Origin: Prochlorococcus sp. AG-679-M10
Lineage (GTDB): Bacteria > Cyanobacteriota > Cyanobacteriia > PCC-6307 > Cyanobiaceae
Reading direction: 5' to 3'
Assembly: GCA_003210655.1 (NCBI GenBank)
Contig: QCUQ01000005.1
Span: 1-64,000 of the forward strand
Length of the DNA stretch: 64,000 nt
Below are positions 56,729 to 64,000 of the stretch, one piece after another. The position numbers were made by a program, and so were the translations under genes. Position 1 is the stretch's first letter. The number at the start of each line of letters is the position of its first letter. The notes beneath the pieces were generated by a model. That model saw nothing but the letters and a program-made list of their open reading frames with translations, made no database searches and had not been told where the DNA came from.

Positions 56729-57925
56729 TTATTTAGTTATTGCAATTAACTTTTCAATAACATCAGCGACTACCTTGTCAGGGGTTGAGGCTCCGGATGT
56801 AATACCTACCTTAACTTCACCATCTGGAATAAAATTCTTTTTCAAAATCAATTCAGATTCTAGAGGTTTATGACAAATTGAATTATTCTCAACTGATATT
56901 CTATCTGATATATCAATATGAAAAGATTTAATATTATTAGTTATTGCAATTTCTTGTAAGTGGGTCGTATTTGAAGAATTAAAACCTCCAATGACTACAA
57001 GAATATCTAAGTCTTCATCGACTAAAGAAAACATCGCATCTTGTCTTTCTTCTGTCGCATCACAAATAGTATTAAAAGCTAAGAAATGATCATTAATTTT
57101 TGCTGGACCATATTTGGTTAATAAGGTTTTTTCAAAAAGTTTACCAATTGCCTCTGTCTCACTTTTGAGCATTGTCGTTTGATTTGCAACTCCTATTCTT
57201 TCAAGATGAATATCTGGATCAAATCCATTTGAACAAGCTTTAGCAAACTTGTTCATGAATTTATTTTTATCACCATTTCCTTGAATATAGTTCGATACAT
57301 ATTCAGCCTCAGCTAAATCAAAAACCACCAAGTAATCTCCTGCGAATGATCTAGTGGCAAGAGTTTCTTCATGTTTATATTTACCATGAATAATAGAAGT
57401 AAAAGTATGCTTTTTATGCTTCTCAACAGTGTGCCAAACTTTGGAAACCCAAGGACATGTAGTATCAATTATCTGACATTTTTTTTCATGAAGTAATTGC
57501 ATCTCTTGAACTGTAGCTCCAAAGGCAGGAAGAATTACAACGTCCCCTGTTGAGACTGAGGAAAAATCCTTTATCCCATTTTTGGTAGAAATTATTTTCA
57601 CATTCATCCTGTTTAAATGATTATTAACGGATGGATTATGAATAATTTCATTTGTCATCCAAATACCCTCGTTAGGATAATGTCTTCTCGTTTCATAGGC
57701 CATTGCGACTGCTCTTTCAACCCCCCAACAAAAACCAAAGGATTTAGCAAGTTTTATTTTTAATCTACCTTCTTCAAAACTAAAATCATTTTCTCTTATT
57801 GATCCTATTAAATCACTCTGATAAGAATCTCCTAAAGCCTTGGCTCGCTTAGTAGGCGATTCAAAGCCTTTACGGTTATACCTCCCCGAATGTTGTATGG
57901 CATGTTTTACGGCTTGTGTATCCAT
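56729..57925 (-). CDS. ispH: 4-hydroxy-3-methylbut-2-enyl diphosphate reductase
   Basis: Last enzyme of the MEP isoprenoid pathway, giving IPP and DMAPP for carotenoids and phytyl chains, 398 residues. Three cluster-binding Cys are seen in [27 protein letters not shown] and [14 protein letters not shown]. The length (longer than E. coli, about 316) matches the cyanobacterial and plant type. Also called lytB. Confidence 0.96.
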   Translation of the reverse strand: MDTQAVKHAIQHSGRYNRKGFESPTKRAKALGDSYQSDLIGSIRENDFSFEEGRLKIKLAKSFGFCWGVERAVAMAYETRRHYPNEGIWMTNEIIHNPSVNNHLNRMNVKIISTKNGIKDFSSVSTGDVVILPAFGATVQEMQLLHEKKCQIIDTTCPWVSKVWHTVEKHKKHTFTSIIHGKYKHEETLATRSFAGDYLVVFDLAEAEYVSNYIQGNGDKNKFMNKFAKACSNGFDPDIHLERIGVANQTTMLKSETEAIGKLFEKTLLTKYGPAKINDHFLAFNTICDATEERQDAMFSLVDEDLDILVVIGGFNSSNTTHLQEIAITNNIKSFHIDISDRISVENNSICHKPLESELILKKNFIPDGEVKVGITSGASTPDKVVADVIEKLIAITK

Positions 57926-57960
57926 AACTAAATATTACATCATTTAAATAAATTTTTTGC

Positions 57961-57995
57961 AAAAAAAAAAGAAACCTGACATAAGTCAAGTTTCT
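57961..57995 (-). terminator. Intrinsic terminator of amt1
   Basis: Read on the minus strand, AGAAAC-T-TGAC and GTCA-G-GTTTCT form a ten- to eleven-pair stem with one mismatch and a 4-base loop, followed by ten T. It lies 24 bases after the amt1 stop and upstream of ispH, so it separates the two transcripts. Confidence 0.8.
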
Positions 57996-58018
57996 GAATT
58001 TATTTTTAAGTTTTGAGT

Positions 58019-59479
58019 TTATTTTGCAGATGCAAAGTCTGGATATGCTTCCATACCATGCTCTCCAATATCTAAACCTTGAGTCTCTTCTTCTTCAGAT
58101 ACACGAATTCCTCCGAATAATCCTCCGATAACAGACCAAGCGATCCAGCAAGTAACTAGAGTCCAGATAGCATAAGCTGCTGCACCTAAAGCTTGAACAA
58201 GTAGTAGATTAATACCACCACCATTGAACAATCCCATTCCTGCTCCATCTCCTTGAACTGCTGTTCCCCAAAGACCAATAACGAGGGTACCCCATACACC
58301 ACAAACTCCGTGAACAGAGAATGCACCTACAGGATCGTCAATTTCGGCTGCATCAAGTGCTGCAACAGAGAATACAACGATAATACCGCCGACTAATCCA
58401 GCGAACCAAGCTCCTGCAAGAGTCATATCGCCACAACCTGCAGTAATACTTACCAAACCAGCAAGAATACCGTTAATGATCATTGTAAGATCTGGTTTTC
58501 CTGAAGTTAAAGTAGAAACAATAGTTGCTCCAATAGCACCAGCTGCAGCTGCAAGAGTAGTTGTTACAGCAACATATGGAACCCATTGATCCATAGCAAG
58601 TTGAGAACCAGGATTAAATCCGTACCAACCTATCCATAGAACCAAAGCACCTAAAGTGGCAATAGCCATATTGTGACCAGGCATAGCCTGTGGCTTTCCA
58701 TCGGAATATTTACCGATTCTTGGCCCTAGAAGCATAGCTCCTACTAAACCTGCCCATGCTCCAACTGAGTGAACAATTGAAGAACCTGCAAAGTCAACGA
58801 AACCAAGAGAATCAAGCCATCCACCATTCCATTTCCAGCTACCAGCAATTGGATAAATAAATGCTGTTAATACAATCGCAAAAACAACAAATTCACCAAA
58901 TTTAACTCTTTCAGCAACAAGACCAGAAACGATAGTTGCTGCAGTACCTGCAAAAGCAGACTGGAATAAGAAATCAACTGTTGGGACTAATCCAGCATCA
59001 GTAACCATATCAGCTGTTACTGTGGGATCAAAAAATAGGCCTCCAAAATATAGCCATCCGTCAGCAACACTTCCTCCGTACATTAGTGAGTAGCCAATAA
59101 ACCAATAAGAGGTTACAGCTAAAGCAAATACGAAAAGGTTTTTAGCAAGAATGTTGACGGCGTTTTTAGACCGACACATACCCGCTTCAACCATAGCGAA
59201 ACCGGCGTTCATAAAGATCACTAAGATAGTAGCGATCAAAAGCCATAAATTGTTAGCAAGAAAAGCTGCATTCAACTCAGGTAAATCAGCTGCGTGAGCT
59301 GAAAGATTAAAAATACCTAAACCAAACAAAGCTAGAGGAACAGTTGCAAGCCACAACATTGAGCGGTTTGAACTGAATCCACGAATACTCCTCAAAAGGA
59401 GCATAGGTCCATTAACAAGACTTGCATCTTGAAGCTTGGACCTAGAGCGCCTTTGAGGCGTTTGCAAAGCAGTGGTCAT
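58019..59479 (-). CDS. amt1: Ammonium transporter Amt1
   Basis: High-affinity ammonium channel/transporter of the Amt family, 486 residues. About eleven membrane helices are visible after an N-terminal hydrophobic segment that may be a cleaved signal. Conserved parts include NAGFAMVEAGMCRSKNAVN, DFAGSSIVHSVGAWAGLVGA (first pore His) and DDPVGAFSVHGVCGVWGTL (second pore His). The ATG at 59479 (MTTALQTPQRR) is preferred; TTG at 59500 is less likely. Upstream are an NtcA-type site and a hairpin, which suggest nitrogen control. Confidence 0.97.
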   Translation of the reverse strand: MTTALQTPQRRSRSKLQDASLVNGPMLLLRSIRGFSSNRSMLWLATVPLALFGLGIFNLSAHAADLPELNAAFLANNLWLLIATILVIFMNAGFAMVEAGMCRSKNAVNILAKNLFVFALAVTSYWFIGYSLMYGGSVADGWLYFGGLFFDPTVTADMVTDAGLVPTVDFLFQSAFAGTAATIVSGLVAERVKFGEFVVFAIVLTAFIYPIAGSWKWNGGWLDSLGFVDFAGSSIVHSVGAWAGLVGAMLLGPRIGKYSDGKPQAMPGHNMAIATLGALVLWIGWYGFNPGSQLAMDQWVPYVAVTTTLAAAAGAIGATIVSTLTSGKPDLTMIINGILAGLVSITAGCGDMTLAGAWFAGLVGGIIVVFSVAALDAAEIDDPVGAFSVHGVCGVWGTLVIGLWGTAVQGDGAGMGLFNGGGINLLLVQALGAAAYAIWTLVTCWIAWSVIGGLFGGIRVSEEEETQGLDIGEHGMEAYPDFASAK

Positions 59480-59498
59480 AAATAAAAAATTAGTCTGC

Positions 59499-59522
59499 AA
59501 AAAAACAGGAGGTCCTGTTTCC
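59499..59522 (-). promoter_or_regulatory. Hairpin with U-tract in the amt1 leader
   Basis: On the minus strand, AAACAGG-ACCT-CCTGTTT is a perfect 7-base-pair stem with a 4-base loop, followed directly by T (seven in a row counting the stem end). It lies about 20 bases before the amt1 ATG and about 40 bases after the NtcA-type site. It has the form of a terminator or attenuator. It also contains AGGA, which could be a ribosome site hidden in the stem. Confidence 0.55.
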
Positions 59523-59562
59523 TTTCATATATAATTTTGCTCAGAAAACTAATGTATGTCTA

Positions 59563-59576
59563 GTAGTCGTTTATAC
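59563..59576 (-). promoter_or_regulatory. Putative NtcA-binding site upstream of amt1
   Basis: GTA-N8-TAC, the core NtcA consensus, lies 84 bases upstream of the preferred ATG. NtcA activates amt1 in cyanobacteria under nitrogen limitation. A matching -10 at the usual 22-24 bases is not clear; a TATATA-like box lies further (about 30 bases). The core motif alone is expected by chance about twenty times per 64 kb, but rarely in this short spacer. Confidence 0.55.
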
Positions 59577-59653
59577 CAATTTAATTGTTGCGTACTAAAA
59601 AATCTTTGTTAAATTAAGACACCTTTCTAAATCAAATTAAAAATCATCAAACA

Positions 59654-60400
59654 TTAATCTGATTTCAAGGGTTTAAATCCCTCCCAAGTAACATGATCTG
59701 AATGAAACTCAAAACAGCATGGCAATAATAACATACCTGCAGTAATTGATTCTCTAAAAAGCTGTCCGTACAATGGATCTGATTCATCTCCAGGGGCAAA
59801 ATAATCTATATCTTTTCTTGTAATGCAAGGAATTAAAACGCTTTTACTTTCAGGAATTAAGCCTTTTAATTCTATTAAATGTTTTTGTCCTCTTTTCGTC
59901 TCCGTATCAGGGAAAAGAGCTACATTATTTTTTGTCCAAGTAGTATTTTTAACCTCAACATAAATGTTACGATTATCAGGATTTGAAGATTTTGGAGTTA
60001 AAAGAAAATCAATTCTACTTTTCTTATCTTTGCCATATGGCACCTCAGACTTAATTTGAGCTATCTCCCCTAGATCATCTTTGAGTAAGTTTTGTTCAAT
60101 AACTTTTCTAATCAATTTATTTGCAAATAATGTATTTATTCCGACCCAAACCTCTTGATCATCACTTCCTAATACTTTTACTTGTTCCCAAGTCCAAGGT
60201 AGTTTTCTTGTAGTTGATGAAGAAAAGCTAATTCTTACTTTAGCTCCTTCATTCAAAAGACCCTTCATTGGGCCTGTATTAGCACAATGGGCAGTAACTA
60301 TTTCTCCATTAGCAATCTCAATATCTGCAAGAAATCTTTTGTATCTTTTGATTAAAACGCCTTCAATTAATGGTTCAAATTCAATTATTCGATCATTCAT
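59654..60400 (-). CDS. sfsA: SfsA family protein (sugar fermentation stimulation)
   Basis: A 248-residue soluble protein of the SfsA family. It has the OB-fold-like N-terminus ([35 protein letters not shown]) and the PD-(D/E)xK-like core [19 protein letters not shown] and [13 protein letters not shown]. SfsA proteins may bind or cut nucleic acid; the role in cyanobacteria is unknown. Divergent from murJ with a 73-base spacer. Confidence 0.92.
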   Translation of the reverse strand: MNDRIIEFEPLIEGVLIKRYKRFLADIEIANGEIVTAHCANTGPMKGLLNEGAKVRISFSSSTTRKLPWTWEQVKVLGSDDQEVWVGINTLFANKLIRKVIEQNLLKDDLGEIAQIKSEVPYGKDKKSRIDFLLTPKSSNPDNRNIYVEVKNTTWTKNNVALFPDTETKRGQKHLIELKGLIPESKSVLIPCITRKDIDYFAPGDESDPLYGQLFRESITAGMLLLPCCFEFHSDHVTWEGFKPLKSD

Positions 60401-60473
60401 AAAGTATGAAGTAGATTAAAAACAAAATATAATGGAAACTAAATCTTCCTGAAAAGATTTAAATCAATATCAC

Positions 60474-62054
60474 ATGCAATCTTATTTTAAAAATAATGTG
60501 GCTTCAATTTCCTTAGCCACATCTCTAAGTAAAGTTGCAGGTTTTATAAGACAAATATTTATCGCTGCAGCCTTTGGAATTGGAATAACATACGATGCCT
60601 TTAATTACGCCTACATAATCCCTGGCTTTGTACTTATTATTATAAGTGGAATTAATGGCCCATTACATAACGCAGTTGTAGCGGTACTAACTCCACTTAA
60701 GAGGAAAGAGGGGGGACTTGTCTTAACAAAAGTAAGTATTAAACTAACTTTGTTATTTTTTATTCTAGGAGCAGTTGTATATTTTAATTCGAGTTTTCTA
60801 ATAAATTTTATAGCTCCAAATTTAAGTTACGAAGCTAAATCTATAGCAACTTATCAATTAAGAATCCTAACTCCTTGTATCCCTCTCTCTGCTTTTATAG
60901 GGTTAAGTTTTGGCGCTTTAAATTCAAGAAATAAATTTTTTATATCAAGTATGAGTCCAGCTTTAACAAGTCTGACAACAATTTTATTTATTTCAGCTAG
61001 TTGGATCTTTAGTCATCAAAATACAAATTCTAATTATTTATTTTATTCAGGATTACTAGCCAAAGCAACCTTAACAGGTACTTGTATACAATTTGCTGTT
61101 CAGTGCTGGGAAATAAATAAGATCGGCTTATTTAGATTCAATTCAGCTTTGCATTTATTCAAAAATGAGGAGAAAAGAATCTTCAAATTAATCGCTCCTG
61201 CAACAATTTCATCAGGTTTAGGGCAAATTAATGTTTTTGTTGATATGTTTTTTGCTTCAAGCTTTCAAGGTGCAGCATCGGGATTAGCTTACGGCAATTT
61301 TCTTATACAAGCTCCACTCGGAGTCATATCAAATGCTTTGATCTTGCCATTACTTCCAAAGTTTTCAAAATTCAATAGTAAGCGAGAGAATAGAAATTTA
61401 GAAAAAAGTTTAATATCAGGAATAGAATACTGTTTTTTAACAACTATTTTTTTAACTGGTTTTTTTATTACATTTAATAATCAAATAGTGCAATTTGTTT
61501 TTCAAAGAGGAGCATTTAATTCCGAGGCCGTATTTTTAGTAAAAAATATTTTAATTGCCTATGCAATTGGAATTCCCTTCTACCTTTTAAGAGATTTATT
61601 AATTAGAACCTATTATGCAATTGAGAACCCAAAGTTACCCTTTCAATTGTCTTTTGCAGGAATAATACTAAATGTTTTTCTCGATTGGTTTCTGGTAGGA
61701 GCTCCAACTATTAATTTTGGAAACTTATCTCCTTATAATTTTGGTGTTATTGGAATAATCCTTTCTTCAGGAATAGTTAACTTAATTATTTGCATTTTTC
61801 TTACTACAAACTTTAATACTTATGGAATCAATGTCCCTAAAACTATTTTATTGAAAAAATTTGTTCTTATTTCATTAGCCTGCTCTATTACAAGCACAAT
61901 TTGCTATTCATTTATCAAGGATATAAATGGATTACATTCGAACATTTGGGAGTTGTTTATATTAATAATAGAAATGTTAGCTTTTTTGATAATTTATTTT
62001 TCGATAACTAAGTTATTCAGGGTAAATAAATTAAATCCATTAATCAAAAAATGA
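60474..62054 (+). CDS. murJ: Lipid II flippase MurJ
   Basis: Polytopic flippase moving lipid II across the membrane for peptidoglycan synthesis, 526 residues with about 14 helices. Motifs include SLSKVAGFIRQIFIAAAFG, the periplasmic RRQ-type LSASLF replaced by GLGQINVFVDMFFASSF, and FQRGAFNSEAVF. The start ATG at 60474 follows a hairpin (TAAATCTT then AAGATTTA, 60440-60461) of unknown role. The symbol mviN is also used. Confidence 0.93.
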   Translation: MQSYFKNNVASISLATSLSKVAGFIRQIFIAAAFGIGITYDAFNYAYIIPGFVLIIISGINGPLHNAVVAVLTPLKRKEGGLVLTKVSIKLTLLFFILGAVVYFNSSFLINFIAPNLSYEAKSIATYQLRILTPCIPLSAFIGLSFGALNSRNKFFISSMSPALTSLTTILFISASWIFSHQNTNSNYLFYSGLLAKATLTGTCIQFAVQCWEINKIGLFRFNSALHLFKNEEKRIFKLIAPATISSGLGQINVFVDMFFASSFQGAASGLAYGNFLIQAPLGVISNALILPLLPKFSKFNSKRENRNLEKSLISGIEYCFLTTIFLTGFFITFNNQIVQFVFQRGAFNSEAVFLVKNILIAYAIGIPFYLLRDLLIRTYYAIENPKLPFQLSFAGIILNVFLDWFLVGAPTINFGNLSPYNFGVIGIILSSGIVNLIICIFLTTNFNTYGINVPKTILLKKFVLISLACSITSTICYSFIKDINGLHSNIWELFILIIEMLAFLIIYFSITKLFRVNKLNPLIKK

Positions 62055-62061
62055 TTAAAAT

Positions 62062-62343
62062 TTACAAATTTTCTAGTATCTCTTCTAAATTGCAAATTTG
62101 TGATTCAGTTATCAACTTAGACAAAGAAATTGTTTGATATCCATCTCCAATTTTTACCTTAATAGCTTCTAAGCTTAATTTTGCAGCTTGCTGGCTACCT
62201 TTATCTAAATTGCCAATACATTCCAGAGCGAGATCCCTAGCTAAACCAGCATCTCCAAGATACAGGTTCCATTTTTCTATTTTTATAAAAATTTTTTCTG
62301 AAATAATATTTTCTAGGTCACTGATTTGCATCTGAGAATTCAT
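62062..62343 (-). CDS. DUF3181 cyanobacterial protein
   Basis: A 93-residue soluble protein of the cyanobacteria-specific DUF3181 family: VEKWNLYLGDAGLARDLALE (here KIEKWNLYLGDAG), SLEAIKVKIGDGYQTISLSKL and the leucine-rich end CNLEEILENL. No enzyme motif is seen. It lies 9 bases after the 83-residue membrane protein on the same strand. Confidence 0.78.
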   Translation of the reverse strand: MNSQMQISDLENIISEKIFIKIEKWNLYLGDAGLARDLALECIGNLDKGSQQAAKLSLEAIKVKIGDGYQTISLSKLITESQICNLEEILENL

Positions 62344-62352
62344 AATTAAAAC

Positions 62353-62604
62353 TTAAGTTGATTGTTTTTTTAAATCCTTAGGTTTTTTTATAAATACAAA
62401 AAGTAAATGTGATGAAAGAATAATTGCCCATACAATTGCAAAATTATTAAAAAAAACTAATTCATGTTTAATCTCTTTAAAAAGCCAAGTTCCACTTACA
62501 ACTGCAGTAAATACCATACAATGAATAACAAAATTTACTATTCGGGAAAAATGTTTGTAAATGGGGTCTTCTGAATCACCATTGCCATACCATTTAATCG
62601 GCAT
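62353..62604 (-). CDS. Small two-helix membrane protein, unknown function
   Basis: An 83-residue protein with a polar N-terminus (MPIKWYGNGDSEDPIYKHF) and two membrane segments (IVNFVIHCMVFTAVVSGTWL and FAIVWAIILSSHLLFVFI), ending in a Lys-rich tail (KKPKDLKKQST). It resembles small two-helix proteins found in cyanobacteria. It is paired with the DUF3181 gene, downstream by 9 bases. Function unknown. Confidence 0.7.
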   Translation of the reverse strand: MPIKWYGNGDSEDPIYKHFSRIVNFVIHCMVFTAVVSGTWLFKEIKHELVFFNNFAIVWAIILSSHLLFVFIKKPKDLKKQST

Positions 62605-62692
62605 AATTATAAATTTAGATTGTTAATATTAGATAGTTTAACTGAAATCCAGTTGACTAAGAGACCCAAGACCAGAGATATTACATAAATAT

Positions 62693-62766
62693 GCGCCTGT
62701 AGCTCAGTGGATTAGAGCACCTGACTACGGATCAGGGTGTCGGGAGTTCGAGTCTCTCCAGGCGCG
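62693..62766 (+). tRNA. tRNA-Arg (anticodon ACG)
   Basis: A 74-base cloverleaf. Acceptor arms GCGCCTG and CAGGCGC pair fully, and the anticodon arm CCTGACTACGGATCAGG presents ACG. The T arm is GGGAGTTCGAGTCTCTC. The discriminator is G. A34 must be changed to inosine by TadA to read CGU, CGC and CGA. Confidence 0.97.
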
Positions 62767-62844
62767 TTAAAAATTATGAAATATTTTTTTTATATTTTCT
62801 TTCAAAATATCGTCTATATTTAATTTAAAGTTACTTTTATTTTA

Positions 62845-64000
62845 ATGAATATTCTTCAAAATCTTAAAGAAAGTGATCCAACTATATCTAACTTAATTAG
62901 CTCTGAAAAAAATAGACAAGAAACGCACCTTGAATTGATCGCTAGTGAGAATTTTGCATCAAAGGCTGTAATGCAGGCTCAGGGTTCGGTTTTAACAAAT
63001 AAATACGCTGAAGGTCTTCCACAAAAGAGATATTACGGTGGTTGTGAATTTGTAGATGAGATAGAAGAACTAGCAATTGAAAGAGCAAAACAACTTTTTG
63101 ACGCCGACTGGGCGAATGTTCAACCTCATAGTGGAGCACAAGCAAATGCAGCTGTTTTTTTAAGTTTACTTAAACCTGGTGACACAATATTAGGAATGGA
63201 TTTATCCCATGGAGGACACTTAACACACGGATCCCCAGTCAATATGAGCGGAAAGTGGTTCAATGCCGTTCACTATGGAGTTGACAAAGAAACTAATAAA
63301 TTAAATTTTAATGTAATAAGAGATATTGCTAAAGCTACGAAACCAAAACTAATTATTTGTGGATATTCTGCTTATCCAAGAACAATTGATTTCGAATCGT
63401 TCAGAAGAATCGCTGATGAAGTTGGAGCTTTTTTAATGGCTGACATTGCTCATATAGCAGGACTAGTAGCAAGTAAGCTTCACCCTAATCCAATTCCGTA
63501 TTGTGATGTGGTAACTACTACAACACACAAGACCTTGAGAGGTCCAAGAGGAGGATTGATTTTATGCAAAGATAAGGAGTTTGGAAAGAAATTTGATAAA
63601 TCTGTGTTCCCTGGAACTCAGGGTGGTCCTTTAGAACATATTATCGCGGCAAAAGCTGTAGCCTTTGGAGAAGCTTTACAGCCCGACTTTATTAGTTACT
63701 CAAAACAGGTTATCAATAATGCAAAAGTTCTATCTTCAACTCTAATCAAAAGAGGAATAGATATTGTTAGTGGAGGTACTGATAATCATATTGTTTTGCT
63801 TGACTTAAGAAGTATTAATATGACTGGTAAAGTAGCTGACTTACTTGTGAGTGAAGTTAATATAACAGCGAATAAAAATACTGTCCCATTTGATCCTGAA
63901 TCACCTTTTGTCACAAGTGGGTTGAGATTAGGAACTGCAGCTTTAACTACTAGAGGTTTTAATAATGAAGCTTTTGTTGAAGTTGGCGAAATAATTGCTG
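62845..64000 (+). CDS. glyA: Serine hydroxymethyltransferase (3' end missing)
   Basis: PLP enzyme linking serine, glycine and folate one-carbon units; 385 of about 420 residues are in view. Motifs: [62 protein letters not shown] and the PLP-Lys in [17 protein letters not shown]. The frame is open to the window end. No glycine riboswitch is seen in the short upstream gap after tRNA-Arg. Confidence 0.97.
   Translation, partial: MNILQNLKESDPTISNLISSEKNRQETHLELIASENFASKAVMQAQGSVLTNKYAEGLPQKRYYGGCEFVDEIEELAIERAKQLFDADWANVQPHSGAQANAAVFLSLLKPGDTILGMDLSHGGHLTHGSPVNMSGKWFNAVHYGVDKETNKLNFNVIRDIAKATKPKLIICGYSAYPRTIDFESFRRIADEVGAFLMADIAHIAGLVASKLHPNPIPYCDVVTTTTHKTLRGPRGGLILCKDKEFGKKFDKSVFPGTQGGPLEHIIAAKAVAFGEALQPDFISYSKQVINNAKVLSSTLIKRGIDIVSGGTDNHIVLLDLRSINMTGKVADLLVSEVNITANKNTVPFDPESPFVTSGLRLGTAALTTRGFNNEAFVEVGEIIA

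Noticed and set aside
60440..60461. Hairpin TAAATCTT/AAGATTTA before murJ as a terminator
   Set aside because: It has no U-tract on either side and such A/T stems arise easily by chance here.
1..64000. CRISPR arrays, insertion sequences, prophage or integrase genes
   Set aside because: No spaced direct repeats, transposase or integrase motifs were seen on reading; the RecB-like nuclease alone does not imply CRISPR.

Overview
The window is about 64 kb of a very AT-rich, tightly packed cyanobacterial chromosome. Oxygenic photosynthesis genes are scattered through it (petB/petD, psbB, psbT, psbM, psbE-F-L-J, psbK, chlD, ndhC-K-J, ycf48). Spacers are short, many ends overlap, and TTG/GTG starts are common. 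A reduced phycoerythrin beta gene sits beside a CpeS lyase, with no other phycobilisome gene in view. Together these point to Prochlorococcus marinus, most likely a high-light-adapted strain. The organism call is inference from gene content, order and composition. No rRNA, insertion sequence, prophage, integrase or CRISPR array was seen, and no stretch above 300 bases lacks a gene.

Layout. 1-9.3 kb: the end of an invertase gene, petB-petD, a ctpA-HD protein-minC-minD-minE run, tRNA-Thr, then a minus-strand block (psbM, prmC, tsaC, a tiny membrane protein) and a 2Fe-2S ferredoxin. 9.5-15.6 kb: psbB-psbT closed by a strong terminator, nrdR, ribosomal protein S1, metK, an FGGY sugar kinase. 15.6-18.4 kb: tRNA-Phe, small unknowns, a VTT membrane protein and the phycoerythrin relic pair. 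18.5-25.6 kb: UvrD-type helicase, tRNA nucleotidyltransferase, an oxidoreductase-SelD fusion and mtnP.

25.6-34.9 kb: the PSII assembly cluster rubA-ycf48-psbE-F-L-J, the divergent ndhC-K-J, a YvcK/CofD protein, an MCE/Mla-type transporter pair and chlD. 35-47.5 kb: folK-Nudix-photolyase, a DegT aminotransferase, a thioredoxin-fold protein, fabI, hisB, a carotenoid oxygenase, rdgB-phosphohexomutase, a two-nuclease protein, ygfZ and pyrE. 47.6-64 kb: tRNA-Met, a CorC-like protein, a Gfo/Idh oxidoreductase, tgt-psbK, cobS, a Hik2-like histidine kinase, DUF3155, an esterase, purH, a DoxX protein, ispH, amt1 with an NtcA-type site, sfsA, murJ, two small cyanobacterial proteins, tRNA-Arg and the start of glyA.

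The genes are mostly core metabolism and photosynthesis rather than an accessory island, and I found no clearly undescribed multi-gene system. The leads most worth following are: the phycoerythrin relic, which keeps Cys82 beside its predicted lyase; a hairpin plus U-tract between the NtcA site and the amt1 start; a structured leader or small RNA upstream of the DUF3155 gene; a lone protein predicted to combine an Fe-S RecB-type nuclease, a helix-hairpin-helix region and a DEDD exonuclease; and a SelD fusion with no selenium-pathway neighbour.
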